The notes under the pieces: generated by a model
What the model saw: only the letters and a program-made list of their open reading frames with translations
The model's database searches: none
What the model was told of the DNA's origin: nothing
Position numbers and translations under genes: made by a program
From: Streptomyces sp. NBC_00358
GTDB taxonomy: Bacteria > Actinomycetota > Actinomycetes > Streptomycetales > Streptomycetaceae
Direction of reading: 5' to 3'
Length of the DNA stretch: 64,000 nucleotides
NCBI RefSeq assembly: GCF_036099295.1
Contig: NZ_CP107976.1
Span: 620,001 to 684,000, forward strand
Shown: positions 1-11,500 of the stretch, piece after piece
How the letters are laid out: every line of letters begins with the position of its first letter
Numbering within the stretch: the first letter of the stretch is position 1

Positions 1-2523
1 CAGCCGGGCCAGGCCGTCCTGGGCGAGCCGCTCGAACGTCCTCAACTGGGCCTGGGCGTCGTAACGGGCCGCGGGACGGAGTCCGAGCGCGTCGACGAGC
101 GCGGCGGTGCGTTCGTCGGTGGCCGGCGGCCCCGTCAGGGTCGCCTCGCACAGCTTCAGTGCGGTGGGACTTCGCAACACGCTTGTGAGGAAGGCGAGTT
201 CGGGAACAGGATCGGCCTCCAGGCGGGCCAGGGCGTCGGTGCGCCACTCGGCCCAGTCCTGTACGCGCACGTGCATCCCGCCGTACGCCATGTCCCGTAC
301 GACGTCGTCGAGGGTGTTGGGTACGCCGGTCAGGTTGTAGTCGAACCCCCAGGCGTCGGGTTCGCAGATGACGCCTGCCGCGACCCGGCTCACCCAGTCC
401 ACCGGGGCCGCGTTCAGGCGGTGGAACGCGGGCACGGTGCGGAAGCGGCCGAAGGCCGAGATGAGGCCGCTGCTGAGGTCCTGCGGGTTGTGGGCGCCCG
501 TCCGGGTGTGGCCCCCGATGCCTCCAGGGCGCATCGCGGTGACGATCAGTCCGTGGTCGCGGGCCCGTCGCAGGGCGACCTCGGCGGTCCATTTCGTCTG
601 GTCGTAGCCCGCGACGAGGCGGTCGACGTGCGCGAGCGGGTCGTCCTCGCCCATGGAGGCGATGCCGACCTCGTTGAAGACCGCGATCGAGGAGATGTGG
701 TGCAGCGGCTTGGGCGGGCCGGTCGCCGCGAGTTCGGCCAGGGTCAGCGCGCCGATGACATTGCTCTGCCGCAGGGACTGGTAGCCGCGCAGGAAGTCCA
801 CGGCCGCCGCCACGCCCACGACGCTGTCCAGTTCGTGGGCGAGCTCGTTCCAGAGGTCTTCGGACAGACCGAGGCGGGGACGCCTGATGTCGCCGGGGAC
901 CACCGTCACCCGGCGGCGGATCTCCTTCGACCACGGCAACTGGTAGCTCTTCAGTGCCTCGCCGAGGCGGGCCGTGGCCGCCTCCTCGTCGGCGGCGCGA
1001 ACGAGGCAGTGGACATGCGCGTCACTGTGCCTGAGCAGATCCAGGAGCAGGTGGCTGCCGAGGAAGCCGGTGGCGCCGGTGAGCAGGATCCTGCGGGGCG
1101 GCAGGGGCTCGGGCGAGCCGGTCCAGGGCAGCCGGTCGGCCAGGGACAGATCGGCCAGGATCTGGTCGAGGTCTTCGGGACGGGCCGTGGCGTACGGGCC
1201 GTCGGCACCGGTGGTCCGGGCGGTGACCGTCGCGCCGGTTGGGATGCGGGGCGACGGGATGGACGGGGTTTCGGTGGCCGGGGTCGGGGTCGGGCTGGAG
1301 CTCGGGGCGGGAGCACGGCTGAATCCCGGGACGGGACCCGGGGCGAAGGCCGAGGCGGGGACCGGGAAGACGTCCGGGGCCTGTCCGGGGCCGATCGTGT
1401 CGGTCGCCGGGGCAGGGGTCCCCACGGCCGTCGGGGTTACCGGCGCAGCCGGGGCCGAGAGGGTCGCCGTGGCGCCCGCGGTCGCCAGCCAGCGCCGGGC
1501 GAGGCTGCGCGGGCGGGCGTCGGCGAACACCTCGTCGAGGTCGATCTCCATGCCCAGCTCGTCCTCCAGCGCCGCGACGAGTTCCACGGCACCTACGGAG
1601 GTGCCCCCGGCATCGAAGAAGTCCGTGTCGGGCGACAGACGCCCCCCGGGTACGAAGGGACCGGCCGCCGCGGCGACGACGCCGGCCAGGCCGTCCGCGT
1701 CGGGAGCGGCGGGCACGTCGGCCACGTCGGGAGCGGCAGGCGCGGCGGGAGCGGCAGGCACGTCAGGCGCGGCAGGCACGGCTGGAGCGTCGGCCACGTC
1801 GGGAGCGGCAGGGACGGCGAGCACGGCAGGCACGGCAGGCACGGCAGGCACGGCAGGCACGGCAGGCACGGCGGGCGCGGCAGGCACGGCGGGCGCGGCA
1901 GGCACGGCGGGCGCGGCAGGCACGGCGGGCGCGGCAGGCACGGCGGGCGCGGCGGGCGCGGCAGGCGCGGCAGGCGCGGCAGGAGCGTCGGCCACGTCAG
2001 CAGCGGCAGGCACGGCGGGCGCGTCAGCAGCGGCAGGAGCTGCGGGCACGGCAGGTGCGTGCGGGGCGCCGGCTGCGCGGTCCGTCCCGACACCGCGGTC
2101 CGCCCCGGTCCCGGTGTCGCCACCGGCACTCGCACCGAACGGCACGGTGGGCGCAGTCGCGTACGGATCCGTACCCGCACCGGCACCGGACAGCGCGTGA
2201 GCCGCACTGGTGCCGGTCGAAGCGGAAGGCGCACCCACGTCCTCAGCCGCACCGGCCGCCACGGCAGTCCCACCCGCGTCCGCGTCCACCTCCGCCTTCG
2301 CCTTCGCCTGCACGTCATCACCGGCAAGGGACGGGGAGGCGGCCGCCTCCGCCCCCGTCGCCGCACCCGCCTGCGTGCCGCTTCCGGTCGCTGTGGCGGT
2401 GGGTGCTTGTTTGATCCTGGCCAGCAGGGCTTCCACGGTCGGCCCGCCGTCACCCCGCTCGATCGCCTCGCCGGTCGCCCGTTGTCCGGCGTACGCCGAC
2501 GCGGCGTCGTTCATTTCACTCAT
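1..2523 (-). CDS. Carrier protein - thioester reductase, 3' end outside window
   Basis: The 841 residues seen here have no stop, so the gene continues past the left edge. The ATG at 2523 follows a strong ribosome site (GGGGAAGGG). An Ala/Pro/Val-rich low-complexity segment (residues about 42-270) leads to a carrier domain (about 275-345) with the attachment serine in FFDAGGTSVGAV, near residue 309. The GGxS form is more like NRPS carriers than PKS ACPs. A second linker precedes an extended-SDR thioester reductase (about 450-841) with the nucleotide motif GATGFLGSHL near residue 482 and the catalytic pair in YDQTKW near 640. Such domains use NAD(P)H to release a carrier-bound acyl chain as an aldehyde or alcohol. 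Only 66 bp separate it from the PKS, so co-transcription is likely. The carrier is the obvious place for the glyceryl unit made by the upstream FkbH domain (inference). About 360 residues of reductase are visible, so little should be missing. Confidence 0.88.
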   Translation of the reverse strand, partial: MSEMNDAASAYAGQRATGEAIERGDGGPTVEALLARIKQAPTATATGSGTQAGAATGAEAAASPSLAGDDVQAKAKAEVDADAGGTAVAAGAAEDVGAPSASTGTSAAHALSGAGAGTDPYATAPTVPFGASAGGDTGTGADRGVGTDRAAGAPHAPAVPAAPAAADAPAVPAAADVADAPAAPAAPAAPAAPAVPAAPAVPAAPAVPAAPAVPAAPAVPAVPAVPAVPAVPAVLAVPAAPDVADAPAVPAAPDVPAAPAAPAAPDVADVPAAPDADGLAGVVAAAAGPFVPGGRLSPDTDFFDAGGTSVGAVELVAALEDELGMEIDLDEVFADARPRSLARRWLATAGATATLSAPAAPVTPTAVGTPAPATDTIGPGQAPDVFPVPASAFAPGPVPGFSRAPAPSSSPTPTPATETPSIPSPRIPTGATVTARTTGADGPYATARPEDLDQILADLSLADRLPWTGSPEPLPPRRILLTGATGFLGSHLLLDLLRHSDAHVHCLVRAADEEAATARLGEALKSYQLPWSKEIRRRVTVVPGDIRRPRLGLSEDLWNELAHELDSVVGVAAAVDFLRGYQSLRQSNVIGALTLAELAATGPPKPLHHISSIAVFNEVGIASMGEDDPLAHVDRLVAGYDQTKWTAEVALRRARDHGLIVTAMRPGGIGGHTRTGAHNPQDLSSGLISAFGRFRTVPAFHRLNAAPVDWVSRVAAGVICEPDAWGFDYNLTGVPNTLDDVVRDMAYGGMHVRVQDWAEWRTDALARLEADPVPELAFLTSVLRSPTALKLCEATLTGPPATDERTAALVDALGLRPAARYDAQAQLRTFERLAQDGLARL
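1821..1982. repeat. 9-bp minisatellite, 18 units, coding
   Basis: Eighteen consecutive 9-bp units run through this stretch. Five are GCACGGCAG, then GCACGGCGG alternates with GCGCGGCAG, and the tail is GCGCGG-type. On the minus strand they encode Ala-Val-Pro and Ala-Ala-Pro triplets in the linker before the carrier domain. The length is a multiple of three, so gain or loss of units would keep the frame. Confidence 0.9.
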
Positions 2524-2589
2524 GAGAGCCCTTCCCCCTGTGCACTGTCTTCTTCCGCACTGCCTCCGCGGGCCGAGCCGCCGGCGCGC

Positions 2590-5500
2590 TCACTGGCGGC
2601 GCCAGGAGCGGAAGGCCCGCAGGTGTTCCGGTGTGACGACGCTCTCCAGGTGCTCGTCGTCCTGGTCGCCGCCACCGAGCGCGGCCAGCAGGCGCCGGGC
2701 CGGTACGTTGCGGTCGGTGCGCTCCGCCGTCAGCCGGACCTTCACGCACCCAAGTCGCTCGGCGCGGTCCGCGATCCAGCCCAACAGCCTTTCCTCGACG
2801 CCTCGGCCGAGCGCGCGGCAGCTCAACATCCAGGCGACGACGTCGAGTCGATCTCCGTCCACGCGCAGGGCGAGCAGGCCGATCTGGCCGTAGTCGCCGA
2901 AACGGTCCCGGGCCGCGGCCGTCCACACCTCGCCGTGCTCCCGCCACCGCGCCAGATCACCCCCGTCGGCGGACCGGGGGTGCAGGGTGAACTGGTTGGT
3001 GCGGCGGACGAGTTGCTCGGCCCGCTCGACGTCTGCCCCGGACAGCGCCCGGATGTCGACCTCAAGTTCCAACTGGGCGAGGAACTCCTCGAAACCGGCC
3101 TGCTCGCGCGCCGCGTCCCGCTCCCGCTCCTGTGCGTAGAACCCTGCCCGCAATCCGTCCTCGGCCGTCGCCGCGGCCGGGACCAGCGGCCACAACCGGT
3201 CGAGGAAGTCCTCCAGTTCGGCCGACGGAGGGCAGGTCACCGACAGCACCTCCGGCAGTGCCGACCGCACTCCCGCGATCTCGACCGGGTTGTCGTCGAG
3301 GAAGAGGAAACTGTCCAGTCCCAGGTTCAGAGAGCGCGCCGCCTCTGCGAGACGGCTCGGCTTCGGAGCCCAGCCGGCGGAGAGCACGCTGAAGTGCTCC
3401 GCCTTCAGCGGGCTGTCCGGACGGTCCAGGACGGCCCGTACGGTGTCCTCGTCGTTGTTGCTGACCAGCGCGAGCAGCGCGCCGGCGGCACGCCACCGCA
3501 ACAGCCTGTGTGCCAGCAGGGCGCGCGGTCCGGTCAGATCCACCGACTTCGGGCCGACCTCCCCGGCGACGCCGCCCCACAGGGTCTCGTCGCCGTCCAC
3601 GGCGATCACCTTCGGCGCGGGACGCAGTACCGCTCGTGTCACCTGGGCCAGGCGCAGGGCCAACGCCGCCTGGAAGTGCGGGGTGAAGGGGAGATGGGCG
3701 AGCCGTTCGGTCCGTTCGTCGAAGCGTTCCTCGACGGCGTGGTGCCGTGTCCAGTCGTCCGGGCCAAGAACCGCGATGCCGGGCGCATCGGTCAACTCGG
3801 CGGCGAGGTCGCTCTCCCATCGCGCGAAGCGGTCGTCCTGCCGAGCCGAGGGCAGGATGCCCACGATCAGCGGCCTGCGGGTCCGCTCCGACAGGGTCCG
3901 CAGCGCGGCCGGGTAGGCGGTGCGCAGTTCGGTCAGCACCGTGTCGGTCACCGGACCGAACCGTTCCAGGTCCGCCGCCCGCAGGAGCACCACTCCCACC
4001 GCCGTCGTGGGGTCGGCGAAGACGCCCGAGGGATCGCGCAGGGCGGCGAGCACCTGGTGGTACGGCGCTTCCGCGACCCTCGGACCGTCGCCCGGCCCCG
4101 GCTCCCGCACTCCTTCCCGCGTGCCCTCCTCCAGCGCCGCCTCGCACAGCAGCGGCAGATTGCCGAGCGCGAAGGTGGCGGCGAGGGCCATCGAGCGGCG
4201 CGGGTGGGCCGCACGGTCCTGAGTGAACGGAGTCGCCGTCGTTCCCACAGCGATCGGGGCTGCCGTCGCACCGGACGTATCGGACGCGATCGGGGCCGCC
4301 GGCGCACCAGTCGTGCCTGTCCCGACCGGAGTCGCCGTCGTGTCCGTCGCGGTGACTGCCGTCGTATCCGTCGTCCGGACGGCCGTGGTCGGGTCGTCGG
4401 CTGTCGTGGCGAGGAGCCGCAGGAACGCCTCCGCCAGTTCGGTGGAGGTCACCGCGTCCAGGATGTCGAGGTTGTGGTCGAGTCGTACGCGGCCCGCGTC
4501 CGGCGTCATGGTGACCATGAGGTCGAGGTCGGAGTATCCCGTTCCGGCCGGGAGCACCTCCAGCCGTTCCAGGCGGGCGGCCGCCGAGGAACGTACGTAG
4601 TTGAAGTACACCTCCACCAGCGGGGCGTTGGCCCGGTGCAGCCCCTGTCCGGCCAGTGTCGACAGGACGTCGGAGAACATGGCGCCCTTCGCGACGACCC
4701 GGTCCAGGCGCGCGTCCGTCCGGCGCAGCACCTCCTCGATCCGCTCCCCCGTCGCGGCCTGCGCCGGGAACGGCACAGGTACGCCGAAGAAGCCCACCGC
4801 GTCGTAGGCGTCGGCGTGGATGCGCGTGTCGACGGGGACGGCGAGCACGAAGCGCTCGCGCTCCCGCATCCGGGCCAGCAGGACGGTCAGGGTGCCGAGG
4901 CAGAAGGCGGCCGGTGTGACCGCGAGCCTGCTCGCGGCCGCCGACACCCGCTCCATCAGCCCGTCGGGGATCGCCACGGTCACGCTTCCGGCCCGGTAGG
5001 TACGCGTCGCGGGGCGCGGCCGGGCGAGCGTCAGGTCGAGACGCTCGCTGCCGTGGAAGGCCTCGCGCCACCCGGTGGTGGCGGGGCCGGAGGCATCCCC
5101 GGTCCGCTGGGCCTCGATCAGCAGGTCGATGTCACGGTTGGTGACGGCTTCACCGAGTGAGGTGCCGGACAGTTCGGCGTCGATCTCCCCGGCGACGAGC
5201 AGCAGCGACTGCAGATCGCTCACCACGTGGTGCGCGCCGAACACCAGGGTCTGGCCGCGCGCGCCGGCGTCGAGCAGTTCGAACCGCCACAGCGGTGCCG
5301 CCGCCAGGTCGAACGGCGGCTCCAGCAGTCGGGACAATCGTTCGTCGGCGTCGAGTTCGACGTCGGCGGGCACGTCCGTCCAGTGCAGCAACGGCACGGT
5401 CAACCGCCGCTCCACACGCAGTTGTCGGGCCCTTCCACCGGCTGCGGCCAGCGACGTGCGCAGGGCCGCGTGCCGTCCGGCGAGCCGGGTGACGATGTCG

Positions 5501-8500
5501 GTGAGCGCCTCGCGGGTGGTCGGCGCGGTGAGCCGGACGGCCAGGCCGACGGCGTGCGCCGCGTCCGGCATGCCCGGTTGGGCGCTGCGCAGCAGCCGCA
5601 GGACGTCGCGGGTCGCGGGCCGCAGCTCGCTCTCGGGCGTCTCGGACGTGTCGTCGGGTTGTGGCGCTTCCCTCCGTCCCCCGGTGTGGTGTTCGGGCAG
5701 AACCTCGGCCAGGGCGCGTGCGAGGCTCCGGATGTCGGACGCCGAGAAGACGGCGGCGGCCGGGAGTTCGGCGCCGAGTTCGCGGGTGAAGGCGTTGCGC
5801 AGCCGGACCAGCATGAGCGAGTCCAGGCCCAGTTCCTTGAGGGCCGTGGTCGCGGACGCTTCGACGGCGCCGCCGGAGACCTGGCCGACCTTGGCCCGTA
5901 CATACGTTTCGAGCCGTGCGGTCCGGTCCTGGTCCGTCGTCGTCGCGAACACGCGTGCGACGAGGTCGTCCGTGCCCGCCGGGTCCGCGGCGGTGGTGAT
6001 CAGATCCCTCAGGATCGGCCGGGTGCGCGCCGCGTCCGGGTCGAGCTCCAGTGCCTCCCGGTCCAGGGCCAGGGGGGCGAGCTGGCGGCGGGAGGTGGCG
6101 AGGACCCGCTCGAACAGGTCTCCGCCTTCGGCCGGGGTGAAGGCGACGAGACCCGAACGGCTGGTCTCGGCGGCCCGGGTGCCGGAGCCGGCGACCATGC
6201 CGACCTCCGTCCAGGCGCCCCAGTCCAGGCTCAGTGCCCGGCGGTCGGTGCGCGAGAGGTGGTGTGCCCAGGCGTCGAGGAAGGCGTTCGCCGCCGCGTA
6301 CGGACTCTGGCCGGGTGAGCCCAGGACTCCGGCCGCCGAGGCGAACAGGACGAACCTGTCTGCCTCCGGGGCCAGTTCGGTGAGCAGGGCGGTGCCCAGG
6401 ACCTTGGGGGCGAGCACGCGCAGGACGCGTTCGCCGGTCAGGTTCGCCACCGTGGCGTCGTCGAGGACGCCCGCCGCGTGGACGACTGTGGCGATCGGTC
6501 CCGCTTCACGTCGTACGGCGTCCAGGGCGGCCGTCAGGGCGGCCCGGTCGGCGACGTCCGCGCGGGCGAGGTGCACGGTGACACCGCGTGCTTCGATCCC
6601 CTTGATCCAGTTCTCCGCTGCCGCGTCGGGTCCGCCCCGGCTGAGCAGGGCCAGTCGGCGGGCACCCCTGCGGACCAGCCGTTCGGCGGCCACCCGGCCG
6701 AGGCCGCCCAGACCGCCCGTGATCAGGTGCACGCCGTCCGCGGTGATCCCGCCGTGCCCGTCGTCGTCCGGGCGGGTGCGGGCCAGCCGTGGCACGAGCC
6801 GGCCCGACTCCCGTAGTGCGACGAGCCGTTCGTCGTCCGCGTGCCGCAGCTCAGTCCACAGATCGTCGCCGCCGTCCGTGGCCGGCAGGTCGATCAGTGT
6901 GGTGAGCAGTTCCGGGTACTCCTGGGCCACCGAGAGTCCGAAGCCCCAGGCGAGCGCCTGCTGAGGGTGCGTCACCTGGGTGCTGTCACCGGCGGCCTGG
7001 CTGCCCCGTACGACGACGAACAGGCGCGGGGTGCGGCCCCGGGGCCGGTCGGCGAGCGCGCGTACCAGGTGCAGGGTGCTCAAGCAGCAGCAGCGCGCGG
7101 CCTGTTCGGCGGTGGTGGCGTCCTCGACGGCAGGCGCGTCGAGCGCGGACAGCTGCACCACCCGCTCCGGCGGCCCGTCGGCGAAGGCTTCGTCGAGCAG
7201 ACGGGTCAACTGCGCCGGGTCGCACGGATCGAGGACGTAGCGTCCGGGGCCCTGGGCGTCGAACGCCGGGCCCCTGCGCACGATCACATGGGGCACGGCG
7301 GCCGAGGCCAGCCGGTCCGCGAGGGCGTCGGCCACTCCGGTCTCGTCGGCCAGGAGAAGCCAGCCGCCGTCGGCGGGCCGCTCCTGTGCGGCCGGTCGTG
7401 GCTGCCAGCGGGTCTCGAAGAGCGCGCCGTCCAGCGGCGAGAGCGCGGTGAGTTCGAACTCCGCAGCCTCCAGGAGTAGTTGATCCTTCTCGTCCCAGAG
7501 CCGCAGATCCAGGAACGCGGTGTCGCCGTCCACGGAGCGCAGTCGGCAGGTCGTCCACGCGGGTGCGGAGTCCAGGCCGGTGAAGCGCAGCCGTCCGACA
7601 CCGGCGGGCACGAAGGCCCGGCCCGCGGGCGCGTCGGCCGGCAGGGCGGCGGTGTGGAAGGCGGCGTCGAGGACCGCGGGGTGCAGCAGATGACCGGCGG
7701 CGGGCCGCCTGGCGAGTCGGCCGATGGCCGCTGTGTCCGCGCGGTGGCCCTGCTCCAGGCCCCGGAAGGCGGGGCCGTAGTCGATCCCCAGGGCCGTGAG
7801 CCCCGCGTAGACGGCGGGCAGGTCGGCCTCCTCGTCGCACCGCTCGCGCAGGTGGGCGGGCTCCTCGCCGGTGCCGGGCTCGGTGGGCACGGGCTCGGTG
7901 ACGCTGTCGACCACCCGTCCGGTGACGTGCAGTTCCCACCGCGCGGGCCTCTCCCCGGTGGCCGCCGAGGCGATGGTGAAGTGCCGTGAACCGTCCTCCC
8001 CCGCGGGCTGCAGAACCAGTTGCAGGCGTACGGGCCGGTGCGCGTCGAGTGCCAGGGGCCGCACGAACCTCACGTCGGCCAGCGCTGTCTCGCCGCCGTC
8101 CCGCAGCGCGGACGCGGCCTCCAGCGCCAGGTCGAGGAAGGCGGCACCGGGCAGCCAGACCTCGCCGGCGACCCGGTGGTCGGCGAGGTAGGCGAAGCGG
8201 CTGTCGCTCAGGTCGATGTCGCTCTGGAAGAGGTGCCTGCCGGGTGTGTCGCTGGCCTCGACGTGCGTGCCCAGGAGTGGTGAGCCCCCGGCCGTCGTGA
8301 TGGGCGGGGCGGGTGCGCGCCAGTGGCGTTCGCGGGCGAAGGCGTAGGTGGGCAGGTCGATCCTGCGGCCCTCGGGGAGCAGTACGGGCCAGTCGGGCGT
8401 GTGCCCGGCCTCGTACAACTCCCCCAGCCGGCCGAGCAGTACACCCCGTCCGTCCCGCCCACGGCTCAGCGAGCCGACCGCGACCGCGTCGATCCCCGCC

Positions 8501-11500
8501 TCGGCCGCCACCGCCTCGACCGACGCGGTGAGCGAGGGATGCGGGCTCAGCTCGACGAAGTAGCGGTAGCCGTCGTCCAGCATCCGCCGGATCGTGTCCG
8601 CGAAACGGACGGGCCGTCCGAGGTTCGCGTACCAGTGGTCGGCGTCCAGCCCGTCTCCCGGCACCGGTTCGGCCAGCACCGTCGAGTACAGCGGGGTCGG
8701 CGTGCGCCTGCCCCGGATGCCGGAGAGCCGGTCCAGCAGCTCCGCGCGGACCGGGTCCATCAAGGGGGTGTGCGAGGCGAACGGTGTCGACAGCCGCCGT
8801 ACGGGGATGTCCAGTGCTTCGAGGCGCCCGCGCAGTTCGGCCAGCGCCCCGGTGTCGCCGGACACGGCCGTGGAGTGCGCGCTGTTGACCGCCGCGACGA
8901 ACAGCCGGTCCGGGTGGGACGCGAGGAGCTTCTCGGTCTGCGCGCGTGGCAGCTCCAGCGCGAGCATGCCGCCCTGTCCGACCAGCGGGGCGACCGCTCG
9001 GGCGCGCCCGGTCACCACCGACACGGCGTCGTCGAGGGTGAGGGCGCCCGCGCTGTACGCGGCGGCGATCTCGCCCAGGCTGTGCCCGATCACGGCGTCC
9101 GGGCGGACGCCCAGCGCACGCCAGGCGGCGGCCAGGGCCGCGTTGACCGCGAACAGCACCGGTTGCAGGTACTCGGTGCGGTCGAGCGGCGCGAACTCCT
9201 CCGGCGCCGCCAGCACGTTGAGGACCGACCAGCCGACGTGGCGCCGCAACGCCTCGTCGATCCGGGCCATCTCCTCGCGGAAGGCCTCCGACTCGGCCGC
9301 CAGCTCCAGACCCATGCCGGGCCACTGGCCGCCGTGCCCGGCGAAGACGAAGGCCACCTTGCCGGTCTGCTCCGTGCGGGGCGGGGCCAGTGGCAGCCGT
9401 CCGGTCGCCAACGCGTCGAGCCGTGCGCGCAGTTCGTCCCGGTCGCCGGCCACGATCCCCGCTCGCCGTTCGAAGTGGCTGCGGTGGTGAGCCAGGGTGT
9501 GGGCGACGTCGGGCAGCGCGACATCGTCCTGGTCCAGGTACCGGGCCAGCCGTGCGGCCTGCTCCCGAACGGCGGCCTCACTCCGCCCGGACAGCGCGAA
9601 CAGCCTTTTCACCGGGGCGGGTTCGTCCTGCGGCAGGACTTCGGCCGGTTCGGCCTCCTCCACGATCAGATGCGCGTTGGTTCCACTGATCCCGAAGGCG
9701 CTCACACCGGCCCGCCGTACGCGGTCACCCGACGACGGCCAGGCGACCGTCTCCCCCAGCAGGTGCAACCCGCTGTCGTCCCAGTCGACATGGCGACTGG
9801 GTGTGGCCGCGTGCAGGGTGCGTGGCAGGGACCGGTGCCGCAGGGACTGCACGACCTTGATCAGACCGGCCACGCCCGAAGCCGCCTGCGCGTGACCGAT
9901 GTTGGACTTGAGCGAGCCGAGGTACAGGGGGCGGTCCGTGGGGCGCGAGCTGCCGAAGACGGCCGCGAGGGCGTTCGCCTCGATCGGGTCGCCGAGGGTG
10001 GTGCCGGTCCCGTGCGCCTCGACGTAGTCGATGTCGGCGGGTTCAAGACCGGACTGCTCCAACGCCCGCCGGATCACCTGTTCCTGGGCCGGACCGTTCG
10101 GCGCGGACAGGCCCTGGCTGCGGCCGTCCTGGTTGACGGCCGTACCGCGCAGCACGGCCAGCACCTGGTCACCGTCGCGCCGTGCGTCGCCGAGCCGCTT
10201 CAGTACGACCATGCCCGCGCCCTCGGCCCAGATGGCGCCGTCGGCGTCGTCGGAGAAGGAGCGGCAGCGGCCGGTCGGGGACAGGCCCCGCAGTCGGCTG
10301 AACTCGACGAAGGTTCCCGGCGTCACCATCAGCGTCACCCCGCCGGCGAGCGCCAGGTCGCACTCGCCCGACCGCAGGGCCTGCGCCGCCAGGTGCAGCG
10401 CCACCAGGGACGACGAGCACGCGGTGTCCACCGTCAGCGCGGGTCCGTTCAGACCCAGCGTGTACGCGAGCCGGCCCGAGGCCACGCTCGGCGCCGATCC
10501 CGTGCCGACGTACCCGTCCAGCTCGTCGAGGCGGGAGCCCGCGAGGTAGTCGCTGCCGAACATGCCGACGTACACGCCGGTGGTGGTGCCCGCCAGCTCG
10601 GCCGGCACGATCCCGGCGCGTTCCAGTGCCTCCCACGCCGTCTCCAGCAGCATCCGCTGCTGCGGGTCCATGGCCGCCGCTTCCTTCGCGGTGATGCCGA
10701 AGAAGCCCGCGTCGAAGGTGTCCAGGTCGTCGAGGAAGCCGCCTTCCCTCGCGTACGACTTTCCCAGGGCCTCCGGGTCGGGGTCGTGCAGCGACTCCAC
10801 GTCCCAGCGGTCCGCGGGGAACGGGCCCACCGCGTCGCGGCCCTCGGCGACGAGACGCCACAGGCTCTCGGGGTCGCTCACGCCACCGGGCAGACGGCAG
10901 GCCATCGCCACCAGGGCCAGCGGCTCGTCCGGCCCGGACGTCGACGGCGAGGTGCGGTGGGGTCGCGCGTCGGGTGTGCCGTGCCGGGTGGTGCGGCCGT
11001 CCGTGGCGAGCGCGGTGGTCAGCAGGTGGGCGGAGAGACGGGCCGCGGTGGGGTGGTCGAACAGCAGGGTGGCGGGGAGCCGGGCGCCGATCCGGGTGCC
11101 GATGCGGTTGCGGAGTTCCACCGCCGTCACCGAGTCCATGCCGAGCTCACGCAGCGGCTGATCGGGACGGACGGACTCGGCGGAGCGCAGGCCGAGCGCC
11201 CGGGACGCCTCCTCACGGACCAGGGACAGGACCCGGGCGGCGCGGTCGGCCTCCGGGAGCCGGGCGAGCCGGTCCGCGAGCGCGGAGCCGCCGTCCTGAC
11301 CGGTGCGGGGCGCGGGCAGCAGAGAGCGCCACAGGGCCGCCGTGCCGTCGTCCGCGGCAGCCGTCGTCTCGCGCAGGCGGGGCAGGTCCAGGGACCAGGC
11401 GATCAGATGCGGTGCGTCCCGGCGCAGGGCGAGTTCGACGAGTTCGCGGCCCTGGTCGGGGGTGAGGGCGCGGTGCCCCAGCCGGGCCATCCGGTCCAGG

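Noticed and set aside
271..5160. A 1629-codon open frame on the plus strand
   Set aside because: It lies opposite the PKS and carrier-reductase genes, is Arg/Gly-rich, and has no domain. It is a high-GC shadow of the minus-strand frames.
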